Assembly: GCF_918797505.1 (NCBI RefSeq)
Contig: NC_092798.1
Span: 3,733,501 to 3,797,500, forward strand
Source of the DNA: Bemisia tabaci
Lineage: Eukaryota; Arthropoda; Insecta; Hemiptera; Aleyrodidae
Length of the DNA stretch: 64,000 bases
Direction: 5' to 3'
Below are positions 45,701 to 52,706 of this stretch, piece by piece (positions within the stretch are counted from its first letter, which is position 1; the number at the start of each line of letters is the position of its first letter). Both the position numbers and the translations under genes were made by a program. The notes beneath the pieces were generated by a model. It was not told the DNA's origin. It searched no databases and worked only from the letters and a program-made list of their open reading frames with translations.

Positions 45701-46006
45701 TTCCTCAAACTATGATTTTTATAACCATGAACCTAAAACCGTTTAGACTTTGATATAAGTTGATATGTTCGGGCACTTACTTCCGGCAAAATGTTTCTAA
45801 AACATTCCTCTGAAAAACAAAAACAAAAAAATTGGAACTCAAGTCAATAAAATTCAAGTTTCAAATTGGAATTTTTGGACCTTTTTTAGGAAAGGAAAGT
45901 TGAACTTCCAGTACCGAAGCTCAGTATTCGAGGAGATGAAGAGGCTCACTATGGCAACGCTGTGGCAGGAAATCTCAATCTACTCGTCCCAGATGAAGAA
46001 AAATAA
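25686..46006 (+). CDS. MCM10: MCM10 replication initiation factor, 13 exons, 5' partial
   Basis: MCM10 is a nuclear scaffold that binds the CMG helicase, DNA polymerase alpha-primase and single-stranded DNA, and is needed for origin activation. The joined exons give 780 residues plus a split first codon, close to the 776-875 residues usual in animals. Order seen: an N-terminal leucine-rich start (DLQLLAKFLTE) and charged linker; the internal OB-fold (about 125-255); a CCCH zinc finger with spacing C-x9-C-x8-C-x2-C-x2-H (about 260-283); a basic linker; then a C-terminal double zinc domain with C-x2-C, MCGSC and C-x2-C (about 675-735). All 12 internal junctions are GT-AG and frame-preserving. 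The start codon exon is missing, either in the gap at 24456 or further upstream. Introns carry many transposons. Family identity is very secure. Confidence 0.97.
26317..26370 (+). repeat. Dispersed repeat (pair of 1203-1268), intron 1
   Basis: Shares AATATAAACTTCGAAGGATT and TTTTTCTATTTCACTCGAGG with 1203-1268. Confidence 0.6.
26722..26905. repeat. Cluster of short palindromes, intron 1
   Basis: TTCGGTATATACCGAA, GAAGCACTTCGGTATGCACC, CTTTTCGGATACGTGATCCG and other CCGAA/TTCGG words repeat through about 180 bp, giving several overlapping small hairpins. Confidence 0.6.
27181..27300 (+). mobile_element. Helitron-like 3' terminus, copy 2 (intron 1)
   Basis: GGCTCGCGAAGCGAGCC, CACTCGCGTAGCGAGTG, GGGGGCGTAGCCCCC and GGCGCGCGAAGCGCGCC are four nearly perfect GC hairpins in a row, ending GAACGGCTAG then T. 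It is the same family as 2596-2708. The 5' end is not located. Confidence 0.7.
27558..27650. repeat. 93-bp hairpin just upstream of exon b
   Basis: AAGGCAGAGTTTTTTAGAGG and AAAATATTGCAT pair with ATGCAATATTCCCCTCTAGA and AAGACTCTGCCTT. The stem is about 32 bp with few mismatches, 54 bp before the exon b acceptor. It is MITE-like or precursor-miRNA-like in size. Confidence 0.75.
27704..27866 (+). CDS. MCM10: MCM10 exon b (start of OB-fold)
   Basis: Acceptor GATGTTCAG, donor GTAAGC at 27867. Encodes NPLFSSATLLERAKGRTPVP, then DWFTAGIIVSRYSKASSK. The W-TAGII segment is the first OB strand. Confidence 0.95.
27867..29004. other. MCM10 intron 2, no recognised element
   Basis: AT-rich intron. The GTTGCAGACTTCATGTCATG and TGCAATGGAGGTATGAGATT words near 28620-28810 vaguely resemble decayed MITE B. 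Confidence 0.5.
29005..29156 (+). CDS. MCM10: MCM10 exon c (OB-fold core)
   Basis: Acceptor CTTTCCAG, donor GTAAGC at 29157. Encodes YTILTLSDLHSGLKSFSLFL, then FGKCH and GIATAIGILNPSPLDN. L-DL plus SLFLFG and G-LNP are hallmark MCM10 OB positions. Confidence 0.96.
30572..31330 (+). mobile_element. Helitron-like element, copy 1 lacking its 3' end (intron 3)
   Basis: Starts TCTATACTATAAGCTCCGAG, the TC-type 5' end. It then contains two internal copies of a GCGTTCTACCGGGCCGATTT unit (about 30630 and 30810), a GGAGGATGCGCAGTGGTCGA stretch, a tRNA-like module and a tail ending near TAATTTTTTAGGGG. It aligns throughout with 31561-32340 but has no terminal GC hairpins or CTAG. Confidence 0.8.
31082..31158 (+). 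other. tRNA-like module in Helitron copy 1
   Basis: GCAGTGGCCGAGTTGGTTAA resembles an A box of a serine-type tRNA, and GGGTGTTCGATTCCC resembles a B box, about 45 bp apart. Acceptor-stem pairing is poor, and the module recurs inside a repeat, so I do not call a functional tRNA gene. Confidence 0.6.
31561..32441 (+). mobile_element. Helitron, complete non-autonomous copy (881 bp)
   Basis: Begins TCTATACTATAAGCTC after an A at 31560 and ends GGGGGCGTAGCCCCCTAG before a T at 32442. This is the A|TC...CTAG|T arrangement of Helitrons, with a strong hairpin next to the end. Preceding palindromes are GGCCGCGAAGCGGCC and GGCCGCGTAGCGGCC. It encodes no replicase or helicase. It carries the same duplicated unit and tRNA-like module as copy 1. 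It lies in MCM10 intron 3. Confidence 0.88.
32070..32146 (+). other. tRNA-like module in Helitron copy 2
   Basis: GCGGTGGCCGAGTCGTCAAA (A-box-like) and GGGTTCGATCCCCGTC (B-box-like). It is diverged from the copy at 31082, with the two box regions the best kept. Confidence 0.6.
32810..32902 (+). CDS. MCM10: MCM10 exon d (OB end, first zinc ligand)
   Basis: Acceptor GACTTTCAG, donor GTAAGT at 32903. Encodes EEAALSIRSPDQVIVWGTSK, then DYGTCKTV. The GTCK cysteine is the first ligand of the CCCH finger completed in the next exon. Confidence 0.95.
33432..33687. mobile_element. MITE Q copy, truncated by LINE insertion
   Basis: Starts ACAGGTGAACATTTTTTTAG and follows 11374-11640, partly in inverted order. 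It breaks at ACTCCTCTAATAAA, where the T-run begins. Confidence 0.7.
33688..34284 (-). pseudogene. 5'-truncated non-LTR retrotransposon with poly-A tail
   Basis: The T-run at about 33687-33717 is the poly-A tail on the minus strand. The frame at 34068-34313 has CECGLLGDLNHTLFRCEKLK, the zinc-knuckle-like C-x-CG...NH-LF-C tail typical of LINE reverse-transcriptase C-termini, and stops at 34068. Only the 3' end remains. It inserted into the family E/Q composite. Confidence 0.8.
34988..35141 (+). CDS. MCM10: MCM10 exon e (CCCH zinc finger)
   Basis: Acceptor GTTTCAG, donor GTAAGT at 35142. Encodes KKDGEVCGAFVNVNTCRTCI, then YHLNTEYKKFSQR. Cysteine and histidine spacings match the animal MCM10 finger. 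A longer open frame exists in another phase here but is a shadow. Confidence 0.96.
35153..35314. mobile_element. Palindromic MITE P, copy 1 (intron 5)
   Basis: The ends AGTGGCGTAGC and GCACGCCATGCTACT are mirrored. Inner arms are CCATTTAAACCTATGG and CCATAGGTTTAAATGG, with centre GGTGTTCGCTGCGAACACC. It begins 11 bp after the exon e donor. Confidence 0.92.
35952..36157 (+). CDS. MCM10: MCM10 exon f
   Basis: Acceptor ATCTTGCAG, donor GTAAGC at 36158. Encodes MFFNQSVSLQPAKKNLAMRA, then KDLARINSL and FFEHRLAKMAQNS. The initial ATG is internal, not a start. Confidence 0.92.
36202..36463. mobile_element. MITE family A, copy 6 (intron 6, decayed)
   Basis: The right end CCGTCACACGGCAG is flanked by TATT, as is the left edge at 36198-36201. 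The interior has GAGAGTTGCCAAAC, matching other A copies. The left TIR is badly eroded. Confidence 0.7.
36718..37003 (+). repeat. Two tandem 144-bp units (intron 6)
   Basis: GCTCAATTGTTGTGAAACTG starts at 36718 and 36862, and the units differ at only a handful of bases. A recent duplication. Confidence 0.95.
37376..37579 (+). CDS. MCM10: MCM10 exon g (Ser-rich linker)
   Basis: Acceptor CTTTTTTAG, donor GTAAGA at 37580. Encodes STNKGEPQTFSRLFTKNKMP followed by a serine/threonine-rich, low-complexity linker. Confidence 0.9.
37781..38452. mobile_element. hAT-type non-autonomous element, 672 bp (intron 7)
   Basis: The target duplication CTAGTTCC (37773-37780 and 38453-38460) is perfect and 8 bp long. 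Ends are TAGGAGTCCGC and GCAGACCCCTA, inverted. Sub-terminal GAAGCGAAGCG words sit in both arms. An 8-bp duplication with TAGRG ends is the hAT signature. No transposase is inside. Confidence 0.88.
38912..38975 (+). CDS. MCM10: MCM10 exon h (short, 64 bp)
   Basis: Acceptor CTATTTCACAG, donor GTAAGT at 38976. It completes a split serine codon and encodes SLANDSIDLENVVKPS, then ASNQK. It is chosen because it alone links the phases of exons g and i. Confidence 0.85.
39785..40096 (+). CDS. MCM10: MCM10 exon i
   Basis: Acceptor ACTTTCAG, donor GTAAGT at 40097; phase 0 at both ends. Encodes SFSYEDFLALKKSKNSRPAE, a PPTKKVKV nuclear-localisation-like stretch, and LPKNAREKAK. Confidence 0.93.
40304..41289. 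mobile_element. Mariner fold-back element, 986 bp, TA flanks (intron 9)
   Basis: Ends CGAGGGTCATCCAAAAAGTA and its complement, flanked by TA on both sides (40302-40303, 41290-41291). The arms are about 450 bp and nearly identical, so both strands show the same 100-residue frame. This is consistent with an inverted duplication of a mariner 3' half. Confidence 0.92.
40767..41010 (+). pseudogene. Mariner transposase C-terminal remnant
   Basis: Frames in succession give NPPYSLNLASGDFRLF (the conserved PPYSPDLAPSDF region carrying the third catalytic Asp), then CGKRFPTDLEVQ, then TFYAEGMKELL and CGDYLKK, the usual mariner tail. It is broken by frameshifts and stops. The motif's usual PD is LN here. 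An inverted copy of the tail lies at about 40590-40735 on the minus strand. Confidence 0.88.
41606..41705 (+). CDS. MCM10: MCM10 exon j
   Basis: Acceptor TGTGTACAG, donor GTGAGT at 41706. Encodes EKALQYVKKHGPLPNAAITP, then KPRKSLEQFKEEE. The KA-YVKK-GP pattern is conserved in MCM10. Confidence 0.93.
41874..42132. mobile_element. TIR MITE K, about 259 bp (intron 10)
   Basis: ATTGGATCGCGTCAAACAG and CTGTTAAATGCGGTCCAAT terminate long arms sharing AAAGGAACCAAGCCACATCA and its complement. No coding. Confidence 0.9.
42368..42896. mobile_element. Family D element, copy 1 (intron 10)
   Basis: GGTGTCTAGACTGGGG at the left, ATCAGGGAATGAGC with TCTAGTCACCAT at the right. Internal TCAGGGAAT words match copy 2 at 60690-61050. 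Confidence 0.65.
42992..43194 (+). CDS. MCM10: MCM10 exon k
   Basis: Acceptor GATGTTTCAG, donor GTAAGT at 43195. Encodes SAEFERLLNMKSRNSKLVEA, then EEYFDKLEKKEQLENKM and AYVCYD. The F-LL--KSR-S and YF--L-KKE-LE-KM motifs are strong MCM10 C-terminal signatures. Confidence 0.96.
43500..43605. mobile_element. Decayed family G MITE fragment (intron 11)
   Basis: GGATTGCATTTTGTCTG, ACAGGAAAACTAATCGCA and GAGCCAGATATTGTAGTTCC match the order in the G copy at 53838-53985. Confidence 0.55.
43648..43809. mobile_element. Palindromic MITE P, copy 2 (intron 11)
   Basis: AACGTGGCGTGATTTGCGAT at the left and ATCGCAAAGCACGCCACGCC at the right, with centre GGTGTTCGCAGCGAACACC. Same layout as copy 1. Confidence 0.92.
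44249..44440 (+). CDS. MCM10: MCM10 exon l (C-terminal zinc domain)
   Basis: Acceptor GATTTTTCAG, donor GTAAGT at 44441. Encodes CKYTWYTLSERCFKEKHKTK, then KRFFMCGSC and NGACERCGAYQWERAAMMS. With the preceding CYD it forms paired zinc sites; C-x2-CG-Y-WER is diagnostic. Confidence 0.97.
44927..45231. mobile_element. TIR MITE L, about 305 bp (intron 12)
   Basis: TGCAGCCTGATTCTTGAAAT faces an AATCAGGCTGCA end. Inner arms share a GACCGGAGAAGACAA-type word and GGTCAGCTT with their complements. Confidence 0.88.
45890..46006 (+). CDS. MCM10: MCM10 last exon
   Basis: Acceptor CTTTTTTAG, stop TAA at 46004-46006. Encodes ERKVELPVPKLSIRGDEEAH, then YGNAVAGNLNLLVPDEEK. The RG-E---G---LNLLV ending fits the family. 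Confidence 0.94.
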   Translation, partial: ERKVELPVPKLSIRGDEEAHYGNAVAGNLNLLVPDEEK

Positions 46007-46270
46007 TTTTAGCATAAGAATTTGTCTACCTCCATAATCATTGTCGGTTATATGTATTATTGGTGAGTGTCAGACACAAATTCTACCCACTAAGATGGAC
46101 ATCTGTGATACCTTCAAATTGTGAGTATGACCTGCAATGAAGTTAACTTGCAACAGTTTGAACTGTCCAATTTGAGACACAGTGCCCTCAGTTTAACAGA
46201 GGGTCTTTTAGCTTTTAACTAGAAAAATTTTAGTCTTCTACATTTTTCAAATTTTCAATTCTTTTTCAAA

Positions 46271-46276
46271 AATAAA
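46271..46276 (+). terminator. Candidate MCM10 polyadenylation signal
   Basis: AATAAA 265 bp after the stop codon, in AT-rich DNA followed by a T-rich stretch. Other, weaker A/T hexamers exist nearby. Confidence 0.45.
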
Positions 46277-47172
46277 ATCAATTTTTAGAAAAATTATTTG
46301 ACTCAAAATTTGTTCGATCTTTAAACCAGGAATGAGTACCAATAGACCAGTTGCATTAGTCACGGAGTCTGTTCAAATGATTTCAGGTTGGTGATCTCCA
46401 TTAAATAACCAGATCTGTTGGGGCATCACCATTTCCAATATTAATGCAGGTATTGCACTTTGAAAAACATGGTGTTAAACATTATCTACCTTAGTCGCAT
46501 GTCTCTGCAACCTTGGTTTTATCCTTGTTTTAAATCAAACAACCAGTACAATTATGTGGATCACTAATTGATGAATCTAAGATGGAAGAAACCATGGCAT
46601 GTACTACCATAGTGGATAATGTCATACACTGTGTTTTTCAAGAGGTGATGTCTCGGTTAATATTCGATAAAGAAATCAAATGTTCGGACAGATTTTATTA
46701 TTTTTTGCCAATTTATAAGCCTAAAACATCAAAATTTAATTCTGGGCTAGCGCAACTGACCTAGTGTTTGGTTCTTGGTCATAATCATGACTTTAAATCA
46801 AACTTGGTACACACTACTACTGCAGAAATTTTTTGATCGTGGACCTGCCAACCGTCAGATCAATCCCAATTTTCCTATTTCTTCTTTCTCCTGCATAAAG
46901 AATGGTTTTAAAAATGGTCTTTTTTGAGCCTCAAAGAATATTTTGCTTACCAATGACAAGTTTTTGCTGCTGAAAAGCTGCTTCCGTTGTTTTGGAGGGT
47001 TAATAAATCTGTAAAACAGGAAGAAATCAGAAATTAAAATGCTTCAAAATTTTCAGGAGTATAGAGCAATGTAAGTGAATTTTTTGGGCAAGACGAGAAT
47101 TCTTTCTTTTGATTCGGTCTTACTTAGATACAAAGAAGAAAAAACACTTAGAAATGGCCCGATCTGTATCTA
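46277..47172. other. No supported feature downstream of MCM10
   Basis: AT-rich sequence with short frames only. Confidence 0.5.
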
Positions 47173-47312
47173 ACAAAGTGGAGAAATGGTGCTAGGTTGA
47201 CACCATTTTGCTGGGAAGACAAAGCCAAGAAATTCCGAAAATTAAAACATTTCTTGGTTTCGTTTTCCTCGGAAATGGTGTGGACCCAGCACCATTTCTC
47301 TACCTTGTTTTT
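47173..47312. mobile_element. Small palindromic MITE, about 140 bp
   Basis: ACAAAGTGGAGAAATGGTGC mirrors GCACCATTTCTCTACCTTGT. The inner part includes CAAGAAATTCCGA and its rough complement. Confidence 0.8.
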
Positions 47313-48091
47313 GGATGCATTGAGGCAAATTCACATTTTAAAAAATTCCAAATGGAAAAGCATCGATGACAGTTTTTTTTTCTTTGTTTCCTTTTTTTAA
47401 ATGCATTAATTAGTGGACCCAGAAAAAGCGAGAAACTATGTCAAATTGAAAATTAACACCACAAAATGACAATCTATACTGTATTTAAATGGAACAACTG
47501 TCGCTTCACATTTATAATTTTCTGTCTTATTTCAATCAACATCAACCCTTGAAGGATTCAAAAACATTGAAGTATTAAAAGAATGAAAGCTTTTTCCAAG
47601 GCTCGTTTTTCAGAGGCATGATGAACTAATGTAGAAAATATTTTCTAAATTTGTATTTACTCTGTATGATCTCATCTAGCCGAATATTTTGTTTTAGAAA
47701 TGATTCGTTGACATTAGTTCATCTTAAATTCAGAGCTTATTATGAGCCTAACATTTCGACTTTATGTCACTTCAACAGCTTTAAATTTCAGTTTGAAATT
47801 TCTTTGATTACTCTTTCAGAATTTTCTTTTAATCTGCAATCTGTAACAAAGTTAAAAAAAATAATATCTCTGTAAAAAATTGCTGATGTAGAGCGAAATA
47901 TGATTGGGCTTTTTACTTTCCCGTTTTGGACCTCATAGAACAAGGAATTTCCTCAGACCTACAGTACGCATGGTGATTCATAAAGCATGTGATTTGTACT
48001 TGCCCCTGTATACATAAGAATTTTCAAAACAATTTTTAATATGTCTTTTTGTACTATTTCAGTCACCTTTAATAATGTATCCTGTCTTAAT

Positions 48092-48344
48092 CTGCCGTAC
48101 TGAGGAAAAACGCCATATGAGCCTTTAGGCGTTGCCAGATTTCCCTCAACAAAAACCGACACTACTGTGAAAATTTGGAATATTTTTCTTCAATTTTTTT
48201 AGGCAATTTACTTCGCAATTTCATCTAGAATGTCTGAGATTTTTAAGGAAAAATATGAATAACTTTCTAAGAAAATACGTGTTTTATCCGGGGAAATTGG
48301 GCAACTTTCGAATGTTTATATGGCGTGTTTCCTTAGCACGGCAG
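48092..48344. mobile_element. MITE family A, copy 1 (253 bp)
   Basis: Left CTGCCGTACTGAGGAAAAAC, right GTTTCCTTAGCACGGCAG. A perfect TAAT duplication flanks it (48088-48091, 48345-48348). No coding. Confidence 0.92.
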
Positions 48345-48524
48345 TAATGCTTTTCTATCTGAATATTTTTCTCTCCTTTTTTCTTTTCTTTTTTACAGCA
48401 AATGAATGTGTGAAAGCAATGCTTGTGTGCAGTACTATGAAGAGTCTGTGGTTGCGGGTTGCAAATAGTCAATTTTAATTATGATCAGTGTTAGTGCGCT
48501 TTTATATTAATAGACCATATCAGC

Positions 48525-48884
48525 CTAAGTTTTTTTGTTTTGATCTTGTAGCTCTTGGAACTTTCGTTTAGTGTTTGAATGTACAGAAAAATAGTGTTTC
48601 GAAAAAATTTCCTCCTTTAGTTCTCCTCTAACAGGTTCCAATGCTGAAAGTGCTTTTGGTGAATGGGAGGTTTTTGATGCTTTGGGTTTTGGTACAATGT
48701 TTCGGTACAAATCGTTATTAGTGCAGTGCGATGTCAGAGGAAACCCAGCTCCATGCTCCTCGTGGACTCCCATCCAACACTCCCATTCATTACCATCACA
48801 TGTAACACACATCAACCAATGAGTTTCAACGCTGATGAATATTGCTCGTTCATCTTCTTTTTTGCTGCTCTTTAAAACCTCTAC
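48525..48884 (-). CDS. Probable terminal exon of an unrecognised gene
   Basis: On the minus strand an acceptor (TTGTCATTCAG, AG at 48885-48886) opens a 119-codon frame ending in TAG at 48525-48527. Segments include VEVLKSSKKEDERAIFISVE, THWLMCVTCDGNEWECWMGV and HEEHGAGFPLTSHC, then a Ser/Lys/Pro-rich tail ending FQELQDQNKKT. Complexity, mixed residues and an intact acceptor make it look coding, unlike the repeat frames around it. Several Cys, Trp and His residues could form a small domain, but I do not recognise the family. The phase assumes codon GTA starts the exon. No upstream exon or clear poly-A signal could be placed; upstream exons would lie at higher coordinates. Confidence 0.5.
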   Translation of the reverse strand, partial: VEVLKSSKKEDERAIFISVETHWLMCVTCDGNEWECWMGVHEEHGAGFPLTSHCTNNDLYRNIVPKPKASKTSHSPKALSALEPVRGELKEEIFSKHYFSVHSNTKRKFQELQDQNKKT

Positions 48885-48959
48885 CTGAATGACAACTGTG
48901 ATTTATTTCTTCAAGCCACACTGCACGTTTGAGTCTTCGCCTCGTTTACCGGTATGTAT

Positions 48960-50328
48960 ATTTTTCCTCTCTCTTTTATTCAGATTATTTCATTTATGCT
49001 TCAAAATTTTGCTGTTCCTCTCACCTTCCCGCTAAAAGTCAGAGGATATGTGTGACCAACAACTGAAAATATTTTTCACCGGAAGAATACCAGTAATTAC
49101 CTAAATGCCGGATTATTAAATTATTAAAAAAATGGCTTTTTTTTAAATCGGCCCATACGTGAAAAAATAAGGGGTCTCTTTTGAGTGTTCCGGCGCTTCG
49201 GAGGCAATAACTCGAGCTGAAGTTGACAAAACCCTATGATGTCATACATTTTCTGAAAGCTCTCGTCACGCTAAATACGCTCGTTTAAACCGCGTTTTCG
49301 AAAACTTCTTGGTTTTCGAGTAATAAATTTGCGAAAATGTTGCCGGTTTTGAACTTTGACCCCCCGCCGCGTCTCCCCAAAATTTTTGAGGGACTTGAAA
49401 CTTTGGGAAAAGATGAGGCATTGTTAGGTGAATGAATAGGGCAAGTTTCATAGGTATCCGCCCTGAGCCCCAAATGGCCCGTTTTGCACGTACCTAGTCC
49501 TTTGATGTGTAATGGTCGGAAAGAACATAACATACTTTTTTAGGGCAGTTTAAATTCTTATTACAAGTAGGAACGTTAAGGCGGGAGAGAACGACAAGAT
49601 AAAAACAGTCTGATTTTCAACGCTACGTGTTTTTACCTCCTTAACTTTTTCAGGGACTGAACCCGCAGAAATGTACCTAGAAGAAGAGTTTCTGGCGATC
49701 GGCGGAATGCGGAGATTCAGGGAATTTACGGCAACTTGGGAAAGTTGGAGAAAGTCAGGGATGAAGGAATTCATCAGAATAGTTAGGGAATTTCGCGAAC
49801 AGTGTTTAGCACAAGTCAAAGTAATTAAAAGGGGAAAAATCTATCTAAAGTTCGGAAGTCGGAGAAAATTCGAGAATTCAAAAGTTTGGAGTCAGGGATA
49901 AGCAAAGTAAGTCAGAATCAGAAAAAGAAAAAATTACGGAAACCTGCCAGTAGCCCAAGCAGCACAGTGCAGTGGAAATATTGAATTAATTGCGATTTAT
50001 TGGAATAAAATTTCCATTTTTTTACCCTAAAATTACAATAGTGTTACATCATTTGGTCAAAAACGCCGATTTTAAACAATCAACGAAATGAGCTCTTTGT
50101 GTCAGAAAGATAGGTAATATGCAATGTGATGAAAAATTGCAACTTATTACAATAAGTTTCTATGTGCGTTCCTTCGATCAGTAGATAGGCAACATACACA
50201 ACATCTCGATGAAATTCCAATGATTTTTCCAATTTAATTGCAATTTATCGCAATCTGTGCCTGGGTCGTTCCACGGTTCAGAAAAAGTACAATATTGAAC
50301 ATGCACCTAACTTTTTTCGAAGGACCCC
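48960..50328. other. No supported gene; CAGGGA-rich patch
   Basis: 49650-49910 is purine-rich with TCAGGGAATTT, GTTAGGGAATTT and GTCAGGGAT words reminiscent of family D. Around 49300-49370 is a TTTTGAACTTTGACC word shared with the 150-bp array at 2933-3360. Confidence 0.4.
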
Positions 50329-50691
50329 AGCGGGCCGATTATTGAAATTGACAGACAAAGCTATAGACAAAGGAGACAAAAGAGATAAGAAGAGATTCTA
50401 TTAGTGGAAGCGGGTGGTTTTAATGGACAAAGGAGGTAGGTAATAGGCTAACTAACGGCAACCCACGAGAGACCCGACTTTTCGTCTATCATTTTCTCCT
50501 TTTGTCTATATAGTACGGTGGGTACGATACAATAATGGCCAAAAACCCTGCACTTTTTGATCGGAAATTGCCGCTTTCAGGGATCATTTCATGGTCATAA
50601 GAAGCCGTTTTAGAGGTGGGAAGCACTCTGGGGCCCGTGCAGGAACCAAGATGGAACACTGAAGACGCCATCGTCCCACGAGGCGGCAATA

Positions 50692-51203
50692 CTGCCGTGC
50701 TAAGGGAAAACGCCGTACAAACATTCAAGAGTCGCCAAATTTTCCTTGATTAAACCTATATATTTGACAATATAGTCATGCATATTTTTCCTTGAAATTT
50801 TCAAATGTTTTAGATTGCATTGCGTACAAAATTGTCTGAAAATTTTAGAAAATAATATTCGCCATTTTCTCAGTTAATTTGGCCTTTATCGGAGGAAACT
50901 TGGCAACGTCTGAAGGCTCATACCGACGGTGAAACTACCAAACCACGTATCTCGTTTGCGGTGTTTATAAATCTACGCTCACATTTTATTTTTTTGAAGT
51001 AGACCAAATCAATATCATTCCTTGAAATTTTCACGGAATTTTCTCCACACATAGAGGAAATATCACAGAAATTTTCAAGACTGGATGTTGAGTAGTTTTT
51101 CATTTAAAAAATAAAGTATGACAGGAAGTCTGTGACGTCGCAAACCGAGATACGTGGTTTGGTAGTTTCACCGTCGATACGGCGTTCTGCCCGAGCACGG
51201 CGG
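50692..51203. mobile_element. MITE family A, copy 2, interrupted by B
   Basis: Left CTGCCGTGCTAAGGGAAAAC, right TTCTGCCCGAGCACGGCGG. Flanks AATA and AGTA differ by one base. Removing B (253 bp plus a 4-bp duplication) leaves about 255 bp, the family length. Confidence 0.88.
50924..51176. mobile_element. MITE family B, copy 2 (253 bp)
   Basis: CGACGGTGAAACTACCAAAC to GTTTGGTAGTTTCACCGTCG, with perfect ATAC duplications at 50920-50923 and 51177-51180. It differs from copy 1 by only a few bases. Confidence 0.95.
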
Positions 51204-51299
51204 AGTAGGATTGCTCCATACTCCCTACGTCTTCTTCGTCTATAGTTTTGTCCATCGATATCAATAATCAGTCCGCAGAAGCCAGTCTGCTCCGATAGA

Positions 51300-51682
51300 A
51301 ATTTTCTCGGTGCGGGGGCCAATTTCGAAGGTCCCGACCCCCCCCCCCTTCTCCTCCGCTCCATCACATCCCGTCGAGTGGAAAAGGGACCCGGACGGGC
51401 GCGCGTTGCGATCGATGAGGCAGCGGAGCGCTCACAGCGCCGCGCAGGGTAGGCCAAAGGTTGAGCCCGCGGGGCCGAATTGCGCAGGGCCCGCGAGAGC
51501 GGTCGATCGGCCCCTCCTCCCCCCCCTCCCCCCTTTTCCCGGCCCCGGCCGAGCTTTTCCTCCTCCTGCGGCCCCCGTATTATCTCCTGCCCCAGTTACG
51601 CGAGCCCATCGATTCTGGGTAGTTCCGCGCCGCCTCGCTCGCTTTCCCGACGCTCAGCTCACGCCTATACAGCTCTCTCAGT
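51300..51682 (+). promoter_or_regulatory. CpG-rich block ending in a splice donor (possible promoter and 5' exon)
   Basis: GC content and CpG density jump here (GGGCGCGCGTTGCG, GCGGAGCGCTCACAGCGCCG) and drop again after CTCTCAGT|GTAAGTTTC at 51683. A GC-rich non-coding first exon with a consensus donor would look like this. The frames across it are proline/arginine-rich and composition-driven. No downstream exon is identified, so this is a weak call. Confidence 0.3.
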
Positions 51683-51889
51683 GTAAGTTTCTCCTCTGTT
51701 TTTTTCGACGTTTTCCCGTGTTTTTCTGCGTTTGTGTTGGTGTCGTCCCCCCGATCCACCCGATACTTCGGTAGGCTGCTTTTTCTGTCGTTTATCTGCC
51801 ACGTTTACTTTCAGAAGGTACTCGAGGAATTGTTGGAGGTGAAGAATTTTAACGATTGAGATTTCAGACGTTTCGATGGTTTTTTTTTA

Positions 51890-52210
51890 TTTTCAGAGGG
51901 TAAGACTCGAGAAGTGCAGGAGACGGTGCTTTTTAGCGATTGAAATTTGTGACGTTTTGGTGGGTTTTTTTAACGGTCAGAAAGTACTCGAGAAATTGCT
52001 GGAGATAGTGGTTTTCAGCAATTGAAATTTCAGACGTTTTAGTGGGTTTTTTTGAATTTTCAGAAGGTATAAAAGAAATTTCTCCCGGTAGTGTTTAGTG
52101 ATTGAAATTTCAGACGTATTGATGGGTTTGTTTTTTTTTAGTTTTCAGAATGTGTTTAAGAAATTGTTGGAAGTACAGGTTTTAGCGATTGAAATTTCAG
52201 ACGCTTTGAT
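51890..52210 (+). repeat. Diverged tandem units, about 75-90 bp
   Basis: ATTGAAATTTCAGACGTTTT-like words, GATGGGTTTTT and CTCGAGAA-TG recur about five times between 51840 and 52215. Confidence 0.75.
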
Positions 52211-52706
52211 GGGTTTTCCATCTACATTTCAAGGAGTGATGTTCATATCACTGAATACTGAATGTTAACACACATTTTCCGCTTAAAATTTCGAATTGAT
52301 ATCTTTGAAAGTCCTGTTTTCAGGTATTTCATGTTCGTTCACGTTCATGTCGGTGAATGTCGCTGTTTGCCTGATTTGTTTGGAAGGTTGATGTTTTAGT
52401 TAGTACTTTTTGGAGCCACTCAAAAAATGGCTGAAGGTATTGATTTCTAGCGATCGGGAAAGGAAAGCTTTCGATGGGTTTTCAGGGGATCTTAAGGGGT
52501 GAGGACGAACTTGAATGCTGCCGTGCTAAGGGAGAACGCCGTAAGAACCTTCAGGCGTTGCCATATTTCCTTCCATGGAAACCAAATTTACTGAGAAAAT
52601 TGTGAGTATTTGTTTCCAAAATTTGCACACTACTACTTTGTATGCAATTTAATCTAAATCATCTGAAAGTTTCAAGAAGGAGTATGCATAACTTTTGTCA
52701 AAAATA

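Larger units (their letters stand above)
50329..51277. mobile_element. TIR MITE F, copy 1, split by nested A and B
   Basis: The left part starts GCGGGCCGATTATTGAAATT and the right part ends AATAATCAGTCCGC. Compared with the intact copy at 61867-62132, a block of about 690 bp is inserted after TTTTGTCTATAT. That block contains MITE A copy 2, which contains MITE B copy 2. Confidence 0.88.

Noticed and set aside
51310..51774. 154-residue proline/arginine-rich open frame
   Set aside because: High GC content removes stop codons here; the composition looks like a CpG-rich non-coding block.
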